In this document: one piece after another, positions 50,816 through 61,694 of the stretch
Position numbering within the stretch: position 1 is the first letter of the stretch
How the letters are laid out: the number at the start of each line of letters is the position of its first letter
NCBI GenBank assembly: GCA_012295275.1
Contig: CM022671.1
Location: forward strand, 6,200,065 to 6,264,064
Origin: Chrysomallon squamiferum
Taxonomy: Eukaryota > Mollusca > Gastropoda > Neomphalida > Peltospiridae
Direction: 5' to 3'
Length of the DNA stretch: 64,000 bases
Translations under genes and position numbers: made by a program
Notes under the pieces: generated by a model
What the model was told of the DNA's origin: nothing
The model's database searches: none
Seen by the model: only the letters and a program-made list of their open reading frames with translations

Positions 50816-53800
50816 TACTTGTAATGCAATTATTTAATTTCCTGTTTATTTATTATTACAGCATTTTCTTTTGTTTGTTGGTTTTCTTTGTTTTATTATT
50901 ATTATGTATATTTTTTATTATTATTATTGATTTGTTTTTTTTTTTGTTTTTTTTAGAGTTAATATTATCTTAGGTAGATATTATAGGTGCAGACAGATGT
51001 GGTTTCCTCCCCCACCCCCCTCTCTCTCTTGCTCTTTCTTTAAAATATGTATAAGATTGTATTAATTTAAAATAAAATAATAATAATTTTTGAAAATTAT
51101 TTAGAATTGTAAAATTAACTCTGTTTGCATTGAGAATAATTTTGTAAAGTGTTGACAAGAACAGTTAATGAAAATAAGTTAACATTCTGCCTTCAGTATC
51201 AAGCATTCTGATTGGCTGATTCAGATTTCCCCAACAAATAGTGTCATTTGTAATATCTTGAGGCTGATTTTTCACTTGTAGTAATTTTAACAAAGACCAG
51301 TGCTAAATGAAATTACTACATTAAAACAAAACAAAAAAGAAACATACTCCTTATTTTTTAGAAAAAATGATTATATAGATGGGCTGATGTTTTTGTTTTC
51401 TTCTTTTGCAGCTGTTTATATCAGCTAAGCCACAAACATGTTAGTCCAGTCATTTTAAAAGGTTTTTGTAACAGTTTTATTTGTAAAGTTTTCTTTTTAT
51501 ATCATGCCAATAGATTTGGGTTTTTTTTTTCTTCTTTGTTTTTCTAGCTTTCTTTAAGCCAAGTTTTTGTTAGAATTATCTCATTGTGTGTACAAATGTC
51601 AGTATGTTTGTTGTAAATGATTTGTACAATTCAGTATTGAACACATTATTATTATCAGCTGGTTTCTTGTCTGTTGTCTCTCTGTAGTCATTACCAGTTT
51701 TGCATCAAAAAATTACACACAACACACAGACACACCCAAATACATACACACATACATACACAGACGCCCTCATTCATATACTTTTTTAAATGCAAATGTT
51801 TTTGAAAATTATAACAAGACAACTAGTAACAACAGCATCTTTCATAGAGATAAAACTATTAACATATTTCTAACCGATTTGTATAATCTATTTAAACAAA
51901 AAAAATAAAATAATTGATAATAAAAAGATTTCTGTGTAGAATTGAAAGTCTGCAGCAGTCTTCCTTATTTTACCAAACTGCAACAGTCTGCTGCTTGGTT
52001 GTCTATAGGCTAATACACCTAACTACTAATACATAACAAAAATAACTACACATTCATGTGCAGAATGGAATGAACACAAGCGCATTAACACCCACATATT
52101 GTAACAAACACAAACACATTAACACCTACATACAAAAATGTTCAGATTTGTAATAAATTAAAAACGAGTAGAACTGATGTACAAGATACTCATTGTTTCT
52201 CAACCCGGTTTTCCAACTGCCAACACAACAACAACAACAACAACAACAAAAAAGATGAAAATGCTCATTTATGCACAATTATGCCATGTTTCTATTTTTG
52301 TCATCATGTACAACACACTGCCAGTTGAGATTAAAACTTGTGTTGTAGGTGTGTGAAGATTTTTACACTACTCAGGTTCAAAGTCACTCCATGACCATTT
52401 AGATTCTTAAATTCACAATATTTTGTATTTCAGTACTAGAAGAATTCTACAAAAAAACAAAACAAAAAACGTCACCGTTAGTGAAAAAGACCTGTAAACA
52501 ACCAGTTTTTCTGCATAAAATATTATTAATAGAACAGAATAAATGATTACAATATTTTTAAAATAAGTCTCAGATAAATATATGTCCATATGTTCTGCAG
52601 CTGTTTCCAAACTGTGTGCATGGACCTTTGTGGTTCTCATAACAATGCTAAGAATATTACAGTGTTTTCATTTTTCCAGTTTCACTCTGATTCTGTCCTG
52701 AGAGTCCAATGATATTTTCAAATGTTTATGAGTCTTCACTAACTTATACAAATGTAACAGGGAAGAATTTGATAACCATTATTCTGCAGAGTTTAATATA
52801 AAAAATATTTAATATGTAAAATTAAATTTATTTCATAAATCAGTTATCTCTAAAGAAAACAAAAATAAGAAGAAAAAAGAATGTGGAAATTCTACTAATA
52901 TTTGGGGTGACATGGACTTATAGTTATTACATATTTTTTTTGTTGTGCAGTTTTTATAGTGCAGCCATTTCATCAAGATCAGTACACACATTTTTTTTTT
53001 TTTTTTTAAGAAACAGAAACAGAACTGATTCAGTTTTTATTTTTGAACTGACACTTTCATTATAACATAAAATTGTATGTATATATATATATATATATAC
53101 GTTATTTACAGCTCATTTCATTTTATTAGCAAAACTGATTTTGAGACTTGTAAAAGAATTGTCTAAATTTATAAAAACAAAAAAACAACAAAAAAAATGT
53201 AAACATAAAAAAAAACATTATGATGATAAAGACAGTAATGATAATGATGATAAAAAAAAAAAACGATGTTGATGATGATACAGAAAAGATAGATTTCATA
53301 CCACGACATTTCAAAACACTGTAAAGCAGAGTAAAGATTTTGACAGAAATAATGTTATTACTTTACTGTCAGTAACTCCACAGACTATAGTAACAAGCAG
53401 TGGAGGAATTTACACAAAAACAAAACGCGTGACACTGAAATAGTTTTGCTGCTGTTGTTCTAATATTCTTTGAATGAATTAAACACATTATTAATTTTGT
53501 CTTTGTTGTTTTGAATTAATAAAAACATTGTATTAAGAATATACAATTATTATTATTATTATTATTACATTAAAACGTGGGTCAAAGTTTTGAGTAGACG
53601 GGTGTGATTCGGGCTAAGATTAAGTTATATATCGTACCTTGAAGATTTTATGTGAGCAGTCTCTTTTATAATGGAAGTAGTGTCAATCGTTCTCAAGGAC
53701 GATAGGAGAAGAAATTTAAACGTTCTTCTCCTATCGTCTTTTTTTTTTTTTTTTTTTTATGCGGCGTAATTTAGTAAACGAACGCTCCCCTGTGCAGTTT

Positions 53801-53929
53801 GTAACCACCATACACAAATACCTGCGTAGTATTATTTCAATATTAGAAAAACATGATTGCACGTTGTGATCTCTGATGAGACTGTAATAGCCGTGTTTTC
53901 CTGATCATCAGCTGCATTAATCAGACTGA
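45376..53929. other. SH2B 3' UTR and convergent intergenic DNA; no gene seen
   Basis: Several AATAAA signals follow the SH2B stop (e.g. near 45749 and 46542), any of which could end the transcript. The rest is AT-rich with (ATT)n at 46395-46417, 49188-49244 and 50761-50815, and trinucleotide tracts (AGT)n at 48340-48470 and (ACT)n at 48781-48998. No ORF looks coding. Confidence 0.65.
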
Positions 53930-53954
53930 GAAGCACTCGGATCAGTTGTGGCCC

Positions 53955-54335
53955 GCTTGCCAAACTCCGTTGAGAAGTACCACGAACTGCAGAAGTTCGT
54001 TTGCCAGACTGACCTCCAAATCATGTGTATACTTGTTAATGAGCGTCATCGCCGATTTTGACAGTTGCTCCTCGGACATCGACCTAAATTTTGCAAGCAG
54101 CTAAACTTGTAACTGATTTCTTCATAGGCTTGCAAATGTTTCTTCAGTGTTTTTGCGACAAAGAAAATTTCAACAACTGTTCAAAAACGTACCTCTACAC
54201 AAAATAAATATCAAAGGCTGTAGTCAAAATCGTGATACCCAGCGTTCTGATTAAAAAAAGAAAAGAAAAGAAGAAAAAAAAGTTGTTCCGCGGTGCCCCT
54301 GAAAGTGCGGGGCCCGTAGCATTAATCCGGCACTG
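53955..54335 (-). mobile_element. Decayed hAT-like transposon fragment
   Basis: The minus strand at about 53960-54170 reads AYEEISYKFSCLQNL and, after a frameshift, SMSEEQLSKSAMTLINKYTH then DLEVSLANELLQF. This resembles the helical segment before the C-terminal dimerisation motif in ZMYM/DUF4371-type hAT transposases. At 54310-54335 the minus strand begins CAGTGCCGGATTAATGC, typical of a hAT terminal repeat. The other end and a matching 8-bp target duplication were not found. Both calls are from remembered family patterns. Confidence 0.45.
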
Positions 54336-55818
54336 CACACACACAGACACACACGCGCACACACACAGTCACACACTTTTAACTAGTCGACATTACCTAT
54401 CACACTTTATTTAACGTATAGGTGCAAAAATATGAATGAGTTATTTTCAATTTCCACACATAAATTTTATATAATAATACTAAATAAATAAATAAATATA
54501 TTGAGAAATATAAAATAAAAATAATATGTGGACAAAGTGTTGCGAAACACTGATGCCATTTATAATTATATACGAAATTTCCGAACGAAATTATCCGAAA
54601 ACAAAAAAAGAAAGAAAAATTGTATCCTCATGGTACCGGTTTTGACGCAGATAAGCAACAATCTCGCGTTGTGCAGAAATATTGTGATTATTGCTTTATT
54701 TGGAAGATTAAAAAAAAAAAAAAATAAATAAAAAATCTTCTTTAAACAAAATCTTGCCCATGATTATGGTCACTTGTTATTTAATGAAGGTGTGTCAAAA
54801 CCCATACCGAGACGGTATTATCTGCATGAAATGTAATAATTTTTATAAATTAACGGGAAAATATTGTTTAAAATTACGTTGCTGTTAGACATGCTTATTT
54901 TCAAGAATGCCAAAAACACGTCTTTAAAAACAAGGTAATTTATAAATTTATATCAGTACGAAAAGATGAAACGGAAACATATATTCTGCCATTGACGTCA
55001 TTTGTTTGGAATAAACAGCTTGGCGTAGTTGAAATTCTGAACTATATTTCTACAGCGTTAAATATTAACAACTAGTTACTTAGGAGACAACACTGAGTTG
55101 GTTGATTTGTGTGTTTGTTGCAGTTTTTATTAATTTTTGTTTTATTGTTCATGTTAGGTTTTGTTATGGTTTCAACTTTTTTTTTTTTTTTTTTTTTTTT
55201 TTCGTTGTTGGTTTATTTTTATTTTTATTTGTTGTTGTTGATGTATCAAATGGTCGTATCTGACTGAGGAACCTGGCTTGAAGTAACCTTTTATGGTAAC
55301 TATTATGATATTTACATTCCACAGAAATAAATGCATTTAATTTGTTTCCTTTACATTACAAACATCTGCATTTTCTTGTTTGAGTTTCGGTATTTAAAAC
55401 ACCGATAAATTTATGTAAGAAGAAAACGAAATTCACGAAGCACCCAACTACGCTGAACAAGAAGGAAAACAGTATTATAAAAATCTGTCAGAATCGTCGC
55501 AGACGTGCTTCACAACAGCTTGCTCTGATTAGCACGTTAATTTTTTTCCTATTCCTATTCCTAATGTTCAACTCGTAATTAAAACGTTAAATAATAATAA
55601 TAATAACAACATGGCCGTAACTAGACTGGTTTTGAAATGAGGCAAAAATCGGTTTGATGGCTGATGTCTTTGAAGTCAGATATGTCTATCATCGCAACGA
55701 TGTCGGTAAACTTCAAACGATAACCGTAGACAATGAATTCATTCAAGTGGATATCGTTTCTATCGGAATATAGATTTATATCTTATATTTTTTTAAATAA
55801 AAATCTTTGTATAAAACC

Positions 55819-55889
<71 letters not shown>
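55819..55889. repeat. T25-A46 perfect fold-back
   Basis: 25 consecutive T run directly into 46 consecutive A, followed 50 bases later by (AAT)n (55939-56003). Confidence 0.95.
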
Positions 55890-55891
<2 letters not shown>

Positions 55892-55937
55892 AAAAATCGT
55901 AAATTTCTGTATGAGGCGTTTGCCTCAATGTAGTTGT

Positions 55938-55938
<1 letters not shown>

Positions 55939-56003
<65 letters not shown>
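55939..56003. repeat. (AAT)n microsatellite
   Basis: About 21 perfect units. Confidence 0.96.
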
Positions 56004-57948
56004 TTTTCCACATCATTTAAATTATTTCAAATTAAAACATTTCTTCTCAAGTTTATATCTGGTAGTCACGTACATTTGGTGACCCTTGATCCCATTAACC
56101 ATCACATACCAATCCTGTTCTTTAATAGTTTATTTTACTTTTTATCAAAACAAGCTTGTACAGAGGATTTAAATTTGTTTTTACAATAATTTTTTAATAC
56201 ACAATGAAATAACGCACAGGAATAATTTATTTAAATTTTTTTTCCCATTCAGTATGAAATAAATACATGCAAAATATACAGGATATCGAATGTAGTTTAT
56301 TTACAAAGTTAATGAAAAACAAAAGAAATTTCGTTTCTAGCAACTATTTTACAACTTTAATGTTAATCTGTATTTTCTGTATTCTGCTTGTAACACTGAT
56401 CAGTAATTAAGTAATGTCCACAATAACTGAAACAAAAAAAATTAATTTAATAATGAGATTAAACATCTGAAGTCTTTAAATAATAAATGTTTTTATTCAT
56501 TACAAAACCAACATGACTTATCGTGTATCTCTACTGTTATAATTTAGTTATTGTCACACTGCAATGTGATAATAAGTGTTAGTTTTATTTATAATGATAG
56601 TGTTTTAATTTACAACTAAATGTTGAGATTTAGATATTTATACAGTATCACTGTTTGTATGTTATAAGTTAAATAATAAATATGATTAATTTTTTATTAT
56701 TATTTATTTTCCATTTGATCATTAAAAACCAGTCACTTGGCAATACAGCTTAATATGACTCAAGTATTAAATTGGATTTCAAATTTAATTCTGATTTTTT
56801 AAATTATATTCAGACTGGTATATGAAAAATGCTTAACATAACATATTCAACTGTATTTTAGTTATTTTCATAATAATCTGCATTGTAAGAAAAATATTTA
56901 AATTAATTTGTAGTATAATAATGATATTATAATCTTTTATGTAATTTCATTACAATGAGAATAACCAACAAATTGATGCAAGTTGTTTAATGTGAACTGT
57001 GGTTAAAAAAAAAAAAAAAAAAAAATTACTTGATGTTATTTAAGGAATAGTTAGATCTAAATTTTCTCAGTTGTTGAGGTAAGCTATTTGTTAAAAGAAA
57101 TCAATAAAGACAAACCATAAATATTTTCTACAAAGTTTATTTGTAGGAAAAACATTTAAAAAAAAAAAATAATAATCGTGCAGTTATACACACAGATAGA
57201 TAAATAAATGTTTTAACAAAACAAACAAAAATAAAAAATATAAAAATAAAATAAAAAGGAGTTCAATTCTAACTTTTTTTCACATTTCAGATAAATATAC
57301 ATATATTTGTGTGAATACTCCCATTTACCTTTTCAGCATGGAAATTAAAAAATAAAGAAGACAAGAAAACCCCCAAACATTTAAAATAACGTGTCTATGG
57401 ACAAGCAAAAGATTTTTAAAAAGATTTAAAACTAAAAGATAGCCAATAAGAATGTTTTAGTTTTTTTCTGCTGTATCAGAGAAATGCAGTGCTGTCACAC
57501 AGTGATACACAATACACATATTTACATTTGTACATGAATAGATGTTTATCCCCCCCACTCCCCTCACAAAAAAACAACACAAAAACAAATAGAGAAAAAA
57601 GAAAAGAAATGAAGACTTCTATACATTTAATTCTATAAAAGCTGTTGTACACTTATTTACACATGTACTCTATTTACCTATACATATATATATATATATA
57701 TATATATAAATATACACAAACTGTAAACAGTTATCTCCCTTTAAATATTTTACATAAGCTAGTATGTACATCTACCGGTATCCAAATTGTTTACTTGTGT
57801 AAGTGAATTTTTTAAAATTTTAATCAGAAAATTAATATTTAATTTGAAAACTGTCAAATAAAAAGTAACTTATTATGTTTTACAATAGATCAATTATTTT
57901 TGAATACATACACTGATGTTTACATACATTTTATGTATTTAAAAACGA

Positions 57949-57986
<38 letters not shown>

Positions 57987-58298
57987 TGCTGTGGTACAAT
58001 AAACTCTTTTGTGTACATATACTGTTTTAACAGTTTTAGTTTTTCAATTTCGTATTCTATTATTTTATTTTGTTTTGTTTCATTTCATTTCATTTAACTG
58101 AAGAGTATTAGTAAGTTTTTTGTTAAAGTTCAGACAGTGTGGTAACAGAATATTCTAAACACATTTTCTTCACTTCACAGCAAGTATTTTGTGTTTTATT
58201 TATTTCCACATATTAAATATTTTCTTTTAACAAGACCTCAGTACAGAAAGAAATACCAACATTGTTTAGGCATAAATGTATTAATGTGTGAAAAAAAC

Positions 58299-58364
<66 letters not shown>
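58299..58364. repeat. (AAT)n-(GAT)n compound microsatellite
   Basis: About 12 AAT units pass into about 9 GAT units. Confidence 0.95.
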
Positions 58365-58365
<1 letters not shown>

Positions 58366-59205
58366 AAAGTGTGACAATATTTTAATATGTAATAACTAAT
58401 AATATAACAATAATAATAATAACAAAATAATAATAATAATAATAATAATAATTAAATGCAGGTATTTTTCTTTCTTTTTTTTACACACACATTAAACAAT
58501 TGAAACTGCAGTGTCAGAAATAAAATATGAAATAAAAAAATCAGTTTACAAATGATAAACAAACACAGGCATGTTACATCCCATAACACAGAAATTTACA
58601 AAAACCGATTTGCACTAAAAGGTTTAAAAAGTGAAACTTAAGCTACCTTTAAAAGTATAAATAAAAACACAGCCAACATGAGGTGAAAAATAAAAAATAC
58701 TGTCACCATGACAACATCTGCAGCATTACCCATGATACGCATGAAATAAATAGTTAAAAAATTTGTGATATCACACAATATGTACACAGTCACACAGCAT
58801 TGTCACACATAGTGCATAAATACTAAACTAACACTGTTTTATTCTGCCTTGCTTGTTATCAACTCATTGCAACACTGTACTTACTCAACATTTAACCTTT
58901 CCTTCCTAACCCTATTTTTTAACACTGAACCATTTACCTTTTAAGTCTGTTTAAAGTTTAATTTTTACTTCCTAAATCTGTTTTTAAAATTCAATTTTTT
59001 TTTTTCTTCCTAAATCTGTTTTAAGTTCAAACTATTTCTTCCTTAAGCTGTTTTTAAAATTCAACTTTTTCATCTTCCTAAATCCTTATTTAAACATTTC
59101 TGTAATTAATAAACATTACTGTTAAAGGCTGCCTTTTCCAAAGAGTATCAACCATAAATATTTAATTTTTAAATTTTTAAAATTTATTTTTTTTACATTG
59201 AAAAC

Positions 59206-59237
<32 letters not shown>

Positions 59238-59839
59238 GTTAATCTATTATGAACAAAAGAGTGTAATCAAAATGTGCATTTTAATTGTTACTATACATCT
59301 GTAATACATTCTTCTCTGTGTTGTAATCCTATAGTTTATGATAATAAAGTCATTATCAATGATTTAGGGTGTAAATTCCAGAAAAAAAAAACCAAGTTGT
59401 ACAGTAATTAGTTTTGTCAACATAGGCACACAATTTTGCAAGTATAATCACTTCTTAAATAATAGCAGTAATTTGCATGTAATTAAGCTACCATGTGAAA
59501 TGGAGGCTTAATAAATAATATTGCCATACTTCATGTAATTACCATGTGCACCTAAATGAACAAGATTATTATTAGTGTGTCAATTCATTCATTTGGATGC
59601 AGTGTCAAAAGCAGAAGTCTACATAAATACGTATGGAACACATTTTGCATTGTCTTACTCAATTAGTCATAATGACAGAGCAACCTACAAAAATCAGCAA
59701 AATTAGTGTACACAAGTTTTAAAAAAAAAAATGTGTTCAATGTCGGCATTTAATCACAACAATAAAACAATGCATTTTTGCAGCTGTTCATACAATTAAT
59801 AAATATAATTTAATCAAATGATATTAAAAAAAAAAAAAA

Positions 59840-59870
<31 letters not shown>

Positions 59871-60538
59871 TAAACCAATAAAAGTAAAAAAAAAAAAATA
59901 GTAAAAAGAAGGCAACTTACATATGGGTTAAAAGTAAGGCGTGTATTTTGCCTGTCACCCCCCTCCCCATGAACCTTGGCTATTTGAATTTTAATCTCAG
60001 GTCATTATAATCTTTAGACAGCACTGCGTCTGAGTTTAGTCCATACAACATTAAATATAAGCGTTTAGATATTAAAATTATTAATTTGACAAATAAATTT
60101 TAAAATAATTAGTATGATTAGTCTGAAGATTCTGTTCAATGGACACATGCACTATGCCCCAACACCCAGAACTTTTTATTCTTATTAGAAAGTCAAATTT
60201 CTCTGAATTATTAACTGAAATCTATAATGTATCAGACAGCATACTGCTTTTTTTTTTTTTTTTTTTTTTTACATGGCTACATTGGTGAAAAACTTTCTAC
60301 ATCTTCTCCAGACAGGTTAATTAAATAACATCAATGAACGTGTAGTTTGCACAAATTTAAAATTACTTGACTAGCACTTTACTGACCCCAGATTTACGAG
60401 AGGTAAACTCTCAAACATAGTCATAAATTTAAAAACTAATTTAGAAGACTTGTTGTGTTTTGTAATGGAAATTTTTCATTGCAGAAATCAAAAATATAAT
60501 CTGTGAAATATATCTGGTGGTAAAAATTAGGAACTCTA

Positions 60539-60577
<39 letters not shown>

Positions 60578-61526
60578 TAATAACAAATTTCTAATAATAA
60601 TAATAAATATGAAATTATCACCAGTTTTTTAACACAAATGAAATTTCTTTTTTTTTTTTTATGTTTATCTAATATTTAACGTATCTACTGTTTTCTACTT
60701 GATTATCTTTTTTTATTAACTTACATTAACAAAAATTCATTTCACTCCAGTACATTTTTAAACAGACTCAAAGTATCACTCACTGAGGTAACTGACACAA
60801 ACTGATTCCATCTTGAACTGTTAAAACATTCATCAGCCAAACACATCCAGTTAAATCACACAAGAGTCATTTTAACTCATTTTTTTTTTTAACTGTTCTC
60901 AAAGGAAAAGACTGAAAGCATGCCTGTCCAGGGCACACTGATGTCAGAGAGATAAGAAACAAAAATGAGTCTTGGAATATTAATTTTCTGTTTATGAGTT
61001 GAGCTGGATTTAGACATGAACCAAGCAAGTAACAACATTTATGGCCTCCTAGTGAGAACTGACTTTCCACATTCTTCTGTTTAGTTATTACGTAAATTTC
61101 TATACATTTGTAAGATCTGTCCTCTGTGTTTGAGAAGTTCACTGATATTGTTATGTCATGTTAATATATGTTAAAACTTGCAAAAAGGTCTGTTCTCTGA
61201 ACTTCCACAGTGGGTTTTATTTTAACAAGTGTTTCCTCTTCTTCTCTACGAATTTCATCAAACTTGTTATTTCAAACTACACTTGTCAAAGGTTTACCCT
61301 TTTTTTCTCAGAAGTTCGGTAAAGTTATTACATCTCACTCTTTTCTACTAACACTTGTAAAATATTTTTCCTCTTCTTTTTTCTCAGAATTCCATTAAGT
61401 TGTTATCCTATATAACACAGATACAACACAGTCCCTGTCTTTCCTTGGCTAACATTGAGACTCGGGACATGTCTAAATCTGCTCTGATGACAACTAGAAA
61501 AACGCACAGCAAGGTGAAACATAGAG

Positions 61527-61694
61527 CTAATCTGGGGTTGTTGGAGGCTCAGTGCTGAAGTAGGGAGTCGCATCTTTGACCAGAATCGTGTGGCAGACGT
61601 CGCACACCTTCGCGACGCGGTTGTTGGGTCCCTGCACCACAGACTTGGTTATACACTCCGTACAGAATATTCTACCACAGTGCTTGCAGTGATG
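61527..61694 (-). CDS. RABEP: Rabaptin-like, last exon: rest of FYVE finger and stop
   Basis: 55 codons plus TAG: HHCKHCGRIFCTEC, KVCDVCHTILVKD and the short tail TPYFSTEPPTTPD. KVC replaces the more usual RVC; a basic residue is kept. Confidence 0.94.
   Translation of the reverse strand, partial: HHCKHCGRIFCTECITKSVVQGPNNRVAKVCDVCHTILVKDATPYFSTEPPTTPD

Larger units (their letters stand above)
54336..61526. other. Convergent intergenic DNA / rabaptin 3' UTR; no gene seen
   Basis: AT-rich sequence with a T25/A46 fold-back (55819-55889), (AAT)n at 55939-56003, (AAT)n(GAT)n at 58299-58364 and several poly-A/T runs. The 3' UTR of the minus-strand rabaptin gene must start at 61526 and run leftward for an unknown distance. 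Confidence 0.6.

Noticed and set aside
53398-53415. CAGTGGAGGAATT as the missing end of the hAT-like fragment
   Set aside because: Similarity to the end at 54335 is weak, and the flanking 8 bases do not match.
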